Shown here piece by piece: positions 1-5,455 of a DNA stretch of 7,043 nt; the first letter of the stretch is position 1; the number at the start of each line of letters is the position of its first letter. Both the position numbers and the translations under genes were made by a program. The stretch comes from Bacteroidales bacterium (GTDB lineage Bacteria > Bacteroidota > Bacteroidia > Bacteroidales > P3), in the NCBI GenBank assembly GCA_017560705.1, contig JAFZEK010000321.1, positions 1 through 7,043 of the forward strand. The letters run 5' to 3'. Under the pieces are notes generated by a model. The model did no database searches. It was not told the DNA's origin and was given only the letters and a program-made list of their open reading frames with translations.

Positions 1-1239
1 ATCCAACACTTCCGTACTAAAACTGAAAATCCAACAGATCTAATATACAAAATAGCAAACCTTAAATTAGATGGCAACAACATCTCAAACAGAGAATGGA
101 TAACAGTTGCTTCCATGTACGAACAATTGTTAGACTTTTTCCCATCCAAAGTAGACAGTACAATAGCCAAAGAATGGGAAGAAAATATGCCTCGTATAAA
201 TCAACTAGCAAGTAAATGCAACAACTTAATAGAAAGCAACATTGACAACAAAGAGATTCTTTATAATGCACAATATGCAATAGAACGACTTGCCACTACT
301 GCAACCAAAAACTCATTGCGTGTCAATCTTTTCAACACAATGAACAATCCTACTACTTCCAACATCAAAGATTGCGAAGAAAAGTCGGAAGCACTGCTAA
401 ACAAACTACACAATCTAAAACACATATATATAAACATTTGGGATAGTGAGTGCAGAGCATATTCTAGAGATAATGTAACTGAAAGATACGACAGAGAAGC
501 TTCTGTTATATTAAATGCTAAAAATCATGTATTCATCAACACCAATATATCAGAGAAAGGTATTCCTGTAGTATCCTTAAACACAGTATATAACAACTAC
601 CCAATCTACTACACTACCGATGGTGCTAAACCTTCTAAAACATCTAAAAAATACACTCAGCCATTTGAAATTCAACAATCATGTATCGTAAAGACTATAA
701 GTTTTGATGAATTTGACAATTACACCGAAACCGAAAAATACATTCTACATCATAAAGGAATAGGACACTTGAAAAAGCTAAACTCCAACTACAGCAAATA
801 CAATGCTACATATTCAGCAGGTGGCGACAATGCTTTGCTCGACGGAGTAGTCGGTTCTAACTTCACTTATAAAGACGGACATTGGCAAGGATACCAAGGT
901 TACGATGTGGATATAGAAATAGATTTCGGAAAGCAGACAACAATCGATCGCATATCAATGAGATTCTTGCAAAACACCTTCGATTGGATTTTATCTCCAA
1001 AAGAAGTAGAAATATATGTATCAAAAGACGGCACCAATTACAAGCTACTTACTAAAAAAGAATTTGACACCAAACATCAACTATCGGGAATTATCATAAA
1101 TCCACTATCAGTAGAAGAGCTTAACACAACTACTCGCTATCTACGAGTGGTAGCAAAGAACCCAGGAGTATTGCCCGAATGGCATCCGGCTAAAGGCAAT
1201 AGTTCATATCTATTTATAGATGAAATCATAATAGAATAA
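1..1239 (+). CDS. C-terminal part of a secreted glycoside hydrolase, probably GH20-type beta-N-acetylhexosaminidase (5' end outside window)
   Basis: The frame is open from base 1 (window residues 1-412), so this is the 3' part of a gene starting upstream; the first ATG at 115 is internal. Residues 1 to about 175 are a helix-rich stretch ending in an IWDSECR...ERYDREAS segment, like the region after the catalytic barrel in GH20 enzymes. Residues about 201-235 match the chitobiase/hexosaminidase C-terminal (Fn3-associated) module, with YYTTDGAKPS and YTQPF. Residues about 273-412 look like an F5/8 type C (discoidin, CBM32-like) sugar-binding domain: DNALLDG, DIEIDFGK, WILSPKEVEIYVSKDG, RYLRVVAKNPG and a final LFIDEIIIE strand. 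Such enzymes release terminal N-acetylhexosamines from host or dietary glycans in the periplasm or at the surface. The catalytic domain is not in the window, so the family is inferred. GH84, or a GH29 carrying the same accessory modules, is possible. Confidence 0.65.
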   Translation: MQHFRTKTENPTDLIYKIANLKLDGNNISNREWITVASMYEQLLDFFPSKVDSTIAKEWEENMPRINQLASKCNNLIESNIDNKEILYNAQYAIERLATTATKNSLRVNLFNTMNNPTTSNIKDCEEKSEALLNKLHNLKHIYINIWDSECRAYSRDNVTERYDREASVILNAKNHVFINTNISEKGIPVVSLNTVYNNYPIYYTTDGAKPSKTSKKYTQPFEIQQSCIVKTISFDEFDNYTETEKYILHHKGIGHLKKLNSNYSKYNATYSAGGDNALLDGVVGSNFTYKDGHWQGYQGYDVDIEIDFGKQTTIDRISMRFLQNTFDWILSPKEVEIYVSKDGTNYKLLTKKEFDTKHQLSGIIINPLSVEELNTTTRYLRVVAKNPGVLPEWHPAKGNSSYLFIDEIIIE

Positions 1240-1260
1240 ACCAATACCAAAGAACAACAG

Positions 1261-1308
1261 AGCCGATAAAAATTGATTCAAACACTTTTTATCGGCTTTA
1301 TTATTTTG
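1261..1308 (+). terminator. Rho-independent terminator of the glycoside hydrolase gene
   Basis: A perfect 12-bp stem, AGCCGATAAAAA (1261-1272) with TTTTTATCGGCT (1286-1297), has a 13-nt loop and is followed by TTATTATTTT. It lies 22 bp after the stop codon of the upstream plus-strand gene. The other strand has no good T-run after the stem, so it mainly serves the plus strand. It sits between two convergent genes. Confidence 0.85.
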
Positions 1309-1378
1309 ACCAACAAATCTTCATAAGAGATTACCATCCTACACTATAGTAAGGAATACACGTCTAAGTCCGTTTGAC

Positions 1379-2146
1379 TTACAATGCAACTCTCCTAGCA
1401 AATTCCGAACATAGAATACCCGTTGCCACCGAAGCATTAAGACTTTCACAAGTACCTCCAATATTGGGAATCTGTATCTTATTAGTTATCTTATCTATTA
1501 AATTTTGAGATATACCTTTAGATTCATTACCTATTATCAAAACTGCTTTGTTTGGCAATGTTGCTGTGTACACATTTTCACCACCCAAGACTGCTCCAAA
1601 AACAGGAATTTTTTCTTCCAAGCAACCTTCGATAAATGTATCTAAATTAGTGTATTCCATATTTATACGAAACACTCCCCCCATTGTAGCTTGCACCACT
1701 TTGGAATTATAAATACTTGCAGTGTCGGGGCTACAGACAATGTTTCTTATCCCAAACCAATCGCAAATTCTCACTATAGTACCCATATTTCCAGGGTCTT
1801 GGATTTTGTCCAATACAACGGTCAAGTTATTTCCCAAAACATTAACAGTCTGAAACTCTTTACGTTTCACCAGCATCCACACTCTATTGGGACTCTTCAT
1901 GCCACTGATACGCTCTAGGTCGGCTTGAGCCACCTCATAGATATTTTCGGGATTCACCTTTTTGCGTATTAATGTTCTGTTCTCTACAAACCATGCTTCT
2001 ATGGCACACACTGCTTCTATTTCATAATCAGAGGCTAAAGCTTCTTTTGCCAGCTTATCACCTTCCACAACAAACACCCCATTCTCGTCGCAGAACTTTA
2101 CCACCTTATACTGAGAATATTCTTTTAATTTGTTCTTAGAAATCAT
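1379..2146 (-). CDS. TrmH/SpoU-family RNA 2'-O-ribose methyltransferase
   Basis: A 255-residue protein of the SPOUT superfamily, which transfers methyl from S-adenosylmethionine to a ribose 2'-OH in rRNA or tRNA in the cytoplasm. The N-terminal part (about 12-90) matches a short SpoU substrate-binding domain, with FVVEGDKLAKEAL at 25-37. The catalytic knot domain covers about 107-253. Motif 1 is LDKIQDPGNMGTIVRICDWFG, with conserved Asn120 and Arg126; motif 2 is IIGNESKGIS (204-213); motif 3 is IPNIGGTCESLNASVATGI, with Ser235-Leu236-Asn237. Length fits the family and all three motifs are intact. The exact RNA target cannot be read from the sequence: rlmB-like or an orphan TrmH paralogue are both possible. 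The start at 2146 places the conserved EGDK segment at the usual distance, and there is no clear Shine-Dalgarno. It lies downstream of gcvT on the same strand but behind a terminator hairpin, so it is probably expressed separately. Confidence 0.92.
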   Translation of the reverse strand: MISKNKLKEYSQYKVVKFCDENGVFVVEGDKLAKEALASDYEIEAVCAIEAWFVENRTLIRKKVNPENIYEVAQADLERISGMKSPNRVWMLVKRKEFQTVNVLGNNLTVVLDKIQDPGNMGTIVRICDWFGIRNIVCSPDTASIYNSKVVQATMGGVFRINMEYTNLDTFIEGCLEEKIPVFGAVLGGENVYTATLPNKAVLIIGNESKGISQNLIDKITNKIQIPNIGGTCESLNASVATGILCSEFARRVAL

Positions 2147-2175
2147 CGTTCTTCTATTAAATTTAAATTATATTC

Positions 2176-2190
2176 ACCTATTATATAGGT
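2176..2190. promoter_or_regulatory. Short inverted repeat ACCTAT-TAT-ATAGGT upstream of the methyltransferase
   Basis: A perfect 6-bp inverted repeat with a 3-nt spacer lies 30-44 bp before the methyltransferase start, immediately beyond the gcvT terminator stem. Its position would suit an operator or promoter element, but no matching -33/-7 pair is visible. A chance palindrome in AT-rich DNA is a real alternative. Confidence 0.25.
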
Positions 2191-2231
2191 ACAAAAAGAA
2201 CAAGAAAAAAATATTCTTTTCTTGTTCTTTT
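2189..2231 (-). terminator. Terminator hairpin downstream of gcvT
   Basis: A perfect 15-bp stem (2194-2208 with 2217-2231) has an 8-nt loop. Read on the minus strand, the second arm ends TTGTTCTTTT and runs on into another T and a G, so the terminal U-tract is partly inside the stem. It lies 31 bp after the gcvT stop and before the methyltransferase start, separating the two transcription units. The stem is AT-rich (4 G-C pairs), so some read-through is possible. Confidence 0.75.
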
Positions 2232-2261
2232 ATTATATCAATGTATTAAAAAACAGTCGTC

Positions 2262-3365
2262 TTATGCTTTGTAGAAAGGCATACGAACAACTTTAGCTTT
2301 CAATAATTTTTCGCGAACTTTCACGAATATTTCAGCATCTTTCTTAGAGAAAGCAGATTTTACCAAAGCAGTTCCGATGTTCTTTCCAGTAGAAGGAGAT
2401 GGAGAACCAGAACGTACTTCACCGATTACGTTTCCTTCAGCATCGCATACTTCGTAGCCACTACGAGGAATACCACGATCTACCATTTCGAAACCAACGA
2501 TTTTCTTTTCTACACCGTTAGCTTTTTGAGCTTCAAATATATCGCGGTTGATAAAGTTGTTACCATCAACAAATTTTGTAATCCAACCCAAACCAGCTTC
2601 GATAGGAGAAATGTTATCATCTATTTCATGACCATATAGGCAGAATCCCATTTCCAAACGCAAAGTATCGCGGCAACCTAAACCAGCAGGTTTAATTCCA
2701 AATTCTTTACCAGCTTCAAATACTGCATCCCATACATTTTTAGCATATTTTGCAGGCATGTATATTTCGCATCCACCAGCTCCAGTGTAACCTGTAGTAG
2801 AGAAGATAACGTTTTCAATACCAGCAAAAGTAATGATTTGGAATGTGTAGTATTTCATATCAACTACGTTAGCACTAGTAAGCTTTTGCATAGCTTTCAA
2901 AGCGTTAGGACCTTGTACTGCCAATTGTGCCCATTGTTCACTTTCGTTTACAAATTCTTCACCAACTTTCAAGCCCATTTCTTCAGCTATCTTGCTCATC
3001 CATTGCCAGTCTTTGTCAATGTTAGCAGCGTTAGGAACCATGAAATAATGATCGTCAGCAACACGGTATACCAACATATCATCCACTATACCACCTTTAC
3101 CATTTGGCAAACAAGTATATTGAACTTGACCATCTTCCAATGCAGCTACGTCGTTTACAGTAACGTATTGCATAAATTCTTTTGCTTTAGGTCCTTTTGC
3201 TCTAAATTCGCCCATGTGGCTAACGTCAAAAACACCTACATTGTTACGTACATTGTTATGTTCAATTGTCAATCCTTCATATTGAATAGGCATGTTGTAG
3301 CCAGCAAATTCAGCCATCTTTGCTCCCAATTCAATATGCAAATCTGTATAAGGAGTTGTCTTCAT
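2262..3365 (-). CDS. gcvT: Glycine cleavage system T protein (aminomethyltransferase)
   Basis: A 367-residue GcvT of full family length. It takes the aminomethyl group carried on lipoylated GcvH, releases ammonia and passes the one-carbon unit to tetrahydrofolate as 5,10-methylene-THF, in the cytoplasm. Sequence support: N-terminal TPYTDLHIELGAKMAEFAGYNMP; GVFDVSHMGE at 44-53; GGIVDDMLVYR at 91-101, containing the conserved folate-site Asp (Asp95/96; Asp101 in E. coli); LAVQGPNA at 148-155; STTGYTGAGGCEIY at 189-202; CRDTLRLEMGFCLYGHEID at 231-249. The C-terminal barrel runs from about 288, with GFEMVDRGIPRSGYEV and GEVRSGSPSPSTGKNIG. The start at 3365 gives the usual N-terminus. gcvH and gcvP are not in the window, so the system's genes are split here. 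No glycine riboswitch is evident in its short leader. Confidence 0.97.
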   Translation of the reverse strand: MKTTPYTDLHIELGAKMAEFAGYNMPIQYEGLTIEHNNVRNNVGVFDVSHMGEFRAKGPKAKEFMQYVTVNDVAALEDGQVQYTCLPNGKGGIVDDMLVYRVADDHYFMVPNAANIDKDWQWMSKIAEEMGLKVGEEFVNESEQWAQLAVQGPNALKAMQKLTSANVVDMKYYTFQIITFAGIENVIFSTTGYTGAGGCEIYMPAKYAKNVWDAVFEAGKEFGIKPAGLGCRDTLRLEMGFCLYGHEIDDNISPIEAGLGWITKFVDGNNFINRDIFEAQKANGVEKKIVGFEMVDRGIPRSGYEVCDAEGNVIGEVRSGSPSPSTGKNIGTALVKSAFSKKDAEIFVKVREKLLKAKVVRMPFYKA

Positions 3366-3428
3366 TTTGTGTTTATTTATTTGTTTATCAATCTGTTATA
3401 TTTTATAGATAACATCGTATCTAGTCTA

Positions 3429-3464
3429 CAAAGATACTTATTTTTTTTGACTTTTCTAGCAAAA
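3429..3464 (-). promoter_or_regulatory. Probable Bacteroides-type promoter of gcvT
   Basis: Read on the minus strand, TATCTTTG (3436-3429) matches the -7 consensus TAnnTTTG exactly. A TTTTG (3464-3460) lies 23 nt upstream, slightly farther than the usual 19-21 nt to the -33 TTTG. Transcription would begin near 3422, giving a leader of about 55-60 nt before the ATG at 3365. The leader contains only a weak hairpin (TGTTAT / ATAACA). Confidence 0.5.
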
Positions 3465-3565
3465 TATTGCAATACAGCCTTTTTTTTGTTACATTCCTTG
3501 GCAATATTACTTATAACAAACTGATAATTATACATCTATCATCTCATCATACTCAATTAAAAACT

Positions 3566-3661
3566 TCAATTCATAGATACAAAAACTCGCCAACAACAAT
3601 GAAAAGACACACCGTTCCGAAGGTGCTGCAAAGCACAATCCTTACTGCCCATTTCAATCAT
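3566..3661 (-). other. Doubtful 31-codon reading frame within the non-coding block
   Basis: On the minus strand an ATG at 3661 opens a 31-codon frame, beginning MIEMGSKDCALQHLRNG and ending at a TGA at 3566. Nothing supports translation: there is no Shine-Dalgarno, no recognised domain and no visible promoter. The hairpin at 3623-3636 lies inside it. I list it because it is the only short minus-strand frame here that looks protein-like by eye. It may equally be part of a non-coding repeat. Confidence 0.12.
3620..3643. other. Small hairpin with a GNRA-type loop
   Basis: GTGCT (3623-3627) pairs with AGCAC (3632-3636) around the tetraloop GCAA, and AAG (3620-3622) can pair with CTT (3641-3643) across a 4-nt bulge. 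GCAA fits the GNRA class in plus-strand RNA. The structure lies just outside the long inverted repeat starting at 3674, and no gene explains it. Confidence 0.3.
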
Positions 3662-3673
3662 CGCTATACTATT

Positions 3674-3952
3674 AATTATAGGTAACTTCTAAAAATTCCA
3701 CGTTCTATGAAATGTTGTCATGAAAGAACTTTTGTGTGATTGACTTCGTCGATGTTGCTATCGCTCAAAAGAATTAATGCTTAGGCATTGCTCTTTAGCC
3801 GCTTAATCGCAACATTTGCGTTTCTTCTTGGAATCTTTCTATTTCTTTTTGGGGGCGCATAGCCCACTATGATAGGTCAAAAGAAAGTAGAAATCTTCGC
3901 AATAAAATTCCACAAATCACTTACAAAGCAATTTTTGAAGTTGCCTATAGTT
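3674..3952. repeat. Element of about 279 bp bounded by long imperfect inverted repeats (MITE-like or structured RNA)
   Basis: The left arm 3674-3697 (containing TATAGGTAACTTC) is the reverse complement of the right arm 3930-3952 (containing GAAGTTGCCTATA). All 23 aligned positions pair except two transitions, plus one unpaired T at 3690. In plus-strand RNA both mismatches become G-U pairs (3676-3950 and 3683-3943), so the stem would be continuous apart from the bulge. Inside are small hairpins: 3702-3729 (GTTCTATGA / TCAT plus AGAAC, 3-nt bulge), CGAT/ATCG at 3750-3763, AATGC/GCATT at 3776-3789, CGCAA/TTGCG at 3808-3820 and GGGC/GCCC at 3853-3865. No convincing open frame or target-site duplication was found. 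It could be a miniature inverted-repeat element, a remnant insertion or a folded RNA; copy number in the genome would decide. Confidence 0.5.
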
Positions 3953-3987
3953 CAATTTTCATTACCCTATAATGAGAAAAAAAATTA

Positions 3988-4053
3988 CATCACGAGGAAA
4001 ATCCATTTACATCACGAGGAAAATTTATCTGCATCACGAGGAAAATTCAACGG
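3988..4053. repeat. Tandem array A: three 22-bp units with an exact 15-bp core
   Basis: The 15-mer CATCACGAGGAAAAT occurs without mismatch at 3988, 4010 and 4032, exactly 22 bp apart. Each copy is followed by a different 7-nt segment (CCATTTA, TTATCTG, TCAACGG). A conserved core with a variable tail at about two helical turns suggests phased binding sites or a genome-wide short repeat family. The period is not a multiple of three, so it does not encode an in-frame protein repeat. Confidence 0.85.
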
Positions 4054-4097
4054 TATCGGAATGCATTTTCAGCACATCCAAGTATTCAACCATTCAA

Positions 4098-4164
4098 ACC
4101 CAGGTATAAACGCTTTAACACCCGGGTTTCAACAGTATTCACACCTAGGTTTTAATAAAAGAAA
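4098..4164. repeat. Tandem array B: three ACCYRGGT-headed units at 22-23-bp spacing
   Basis: ACCCAGGT (4098), ACCCGGGT (4120) and ACCTAGGT (4143) head successive units spaced 22 and 23 bp, followed by similar [AT]T-rich tails. Two of the three 8-mers are perfect palindromes and the third is palindromic except at its centre. A weaker unit, ATCCAAGT, sits one period upstream at 4076. Array B starts exactly five 22-bp steps after the first unit of array A, so the two arrays share one register although their cores differ. Confidence 0.65.
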
Positions 4165-4391
4165 CTTTGTTGGCAAAATCTTTTCTCTGATATAGCTAAT
4201 ACTCAAAACCTTACATCTCTATCATTTTCCATCAACATGGTTGTAGGAATATATACTATACAATAGTATAGAAATATGATTTTTTTCTTGCAAAATAACT
4301 CAACACATCGATGCGAGCGAAATCGGATTCTATCTCACAACCATTCGCCCCCATTCCTCAGTTTTCCGCACAAATAAAGATAGTAAAACGG
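4165..4391. other. Intergenic stretch with no gene recognised
   Basis: No reading frame or RNA gene is supported here. The one local structure is an AT-only-ended hairpin, TATACTAT / ATAGTATA (4252-4259 with 4263-4270, 3-nt loop), followed about 10 nt later by a run of T at 4280-4286. The sequence runs up to the promoter of the metal exporter. Confidence 0.5.
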
Positions 4392-4422
4392 TTGCATTAT
4401 TCGCAAGAAATATGTAATTTTG
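4392..4422 (+). promoter_or_regulatory. Bacteroides-type promoter of the CDF exporter operon
   Basis: TTG at 4392-4394 (-33 region) and TAATTTTG at 4415-4422, an exact match to TAnnTTTG, are separated by 20 nt, the usual spacing. Transcription would start near 4430, leaving a leader of about 105 nt before the ATG at 4537. TTCGCAA (4400-4406) and TTGCGAA (4433-4439) form a 7-bp inverted repeat around the -7 box, a position that would suit a repressor or metal sensor site. The latter part is inference. Confidence 0.65.
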
Positions 4423-4536
4423 TGGCGATTTGTTGCGAAAGCATTTCAAGCATAAAAGTCTGATTTATTGCATAAAGCAAATAAAAGAAAGAAGAACCAA
4501 ATAAAGATATTTATAAAATAGGAAAAACTATCACCG

Positions 4537-5436
4537 ATGAATCGAGAAAGCAATTTTAGAGAAAAAGAGATATACAAAGTAACCATAGTGGGGAGCTTGG
4601 TAAATTTCCTTTTAGTTATATTCAAATTCACAGCTGGCATTATTGGTCATAGTACTGCAATGATGGCAGATGCCGTGCATTCGTTGTCGGATTTTGCTAC
4701 GGATGTTGTTGTAATCATCTGTGTTAAAATATCTGGCAAACCGCAAGACGAGAACCACAAATACGGTCATGGAAAATATGAAACCCTAGCAACGGCAATA
4801 ATTGGCACACTATTGCTATGCGTCGGTGTAGGTATTATGATAAATGCTGCAAGCACCATCATAGGCTATGCTCAAGGCAAAACATTGGACAAACCTGGCA
4901 ACTTGGCACTTATAGCTGCCGCAGTGTCCATCATAGCCAAAGAAGGAATATACCAATACACTGCATGGAAAGGTAAAAGACTTAATTCAAAGGCAGTTAC
5001 AGCAAATGCATGGCATCACAGAAGCGATGCTCTATCGTCCATTGGCACACTCGTAGGCATAGGCGGAGCTATACTTTTGGGCAATAAATGGACAGTTTTA
5101 GACCCTATTACAGCTCTGATTGTTAGCTTCTTCATCATCAGAGTGGCCATAAAATTAGCAAAACCTTGCATCGATGAGCTTTTAGAAAAATCGCTACCAA
5201 AGGAAACCGAACAAAAGATAATGGACATAATACAATCCATACCCGAAGTAAAGAGCCCTCACAACTTACGTACTAGACACATTGGCAATAATATAGCAAT
5301 AGAATGCCACGTTAGAATGGACGGCAACATGAGTCTGCAAGCCGCTCACGATATTACTAGAACTATAGAAAGTAAACTGAAAAATGAGTTTGGAAACGAC
5401 ACCCACATAGGCATACATGCTGAACCTGAAAACTAA
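4537..5436 (+). CDS. Cation diffusion facilitator (CDF) family divalent metal exporter
   Basis: A 299-residue inner-membrane transporter that exchanges cytoplasmic divalent metal (typically Zn2+, Fe2+, Mn2+ or related) for protons, usually as a homodimer. About six membrane segments cover residues 15-205. The transport-site motifs are HSLSD in TM2 (His48, Asp52) and HHRSD in TM5 (His160, Asp164), i.e. an HxxxD pair in each helix, as in many Zn-type CDFs. The family-typical YGHGKYE follows TM2 at 76-82. The C-terminal cytoplasmic metal-binding and dimerisation domain (about 212-299) carries His248, His258, His271, His290 and His294, in RTRHIGNNIAIECHVRMDG and THIGIHAEP. Length is normal. The start at 4537 follows a weak AGGAAAA about 10 nt upstream. 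The hydrolase gene begins 19 bp after the stop, suggesting one transcript. Zn2+ is the likeliest substrate, but sequence alone does not settle it. Confidence 0.93.
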   Translation: MNRESNFREKEIYKVTIVGSLVNFLLVIFKFTAGIIGHSTAMMADAVHSLSDFATDVVVIICVKISGKPQDENHKYGHGKYETLATAIIGTLLLCVGVGIMINAASTIIGYAQGKTLDKPGNLALIAAAVSIIAKEGIYQYTAWKGKRLNSKAVTANAWHHRSDALSSIGTLVGIGGAILLGNKWTVLDPITALIVSFFIIRVAIKLAKPCIDELLEKSLPKETEQKIMDIIQSIPEVKSPHNLRTRHIGNNIAIECHVRMDGNMSLQAAHDITRTIESKLKNEFGNDTHIGIHAEPEN

Positions 5437-5455
5437 TTTTTTAACATCAATAATA

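Noticed and set aside
3366..3428. Glycine riboswitch in the gcvT leader
   Set aside because: The leader is only about 60 nt and lacks the paired GG-rich core of the glycine aptamer; only a weak AT hairpin is present.
2838..3524. 228-codon plus-strand open frame opposite gcvT
   Set aside because: It is the antisense shadow of a clearly conserved gcvT; its Phe/Ile/Tyr-rich composition comes from the reverse complement of that gene.
3467..3685. 72-codon plus-strand open frame
   Set aside because: It has no domain, no promoter or ribosome site, and low-complexity composition typical of translated AT-rich non-coding DNA.
3988..4164. CRISPR array
   Set aside because: The repeat core is 15 bp with 7-nt intervals, far too short for repeats and spacers, and no cas genes are present.
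3869..4195. 108-codon plus-strand open frame
   Set aside because: It begins inside the inverted-repeat element and runs through 22-bp repeats that shift frame with each unit. It has no recognisable domain or ribosome site, so it is an open frame by chance.
4252..4286. Terminator-like hairpin plus T-run
   Set aside because: The stem has two G-C pairs, the T-run starts about 10 nt after it, and no gene ends nearby.
5417..5455. Upstream start for the hydrolase
   Set aside because: It would overlap the exporter gene and place 13 residues before a good signal peptide; the ATG at 5456 gives a normal secretion signal.
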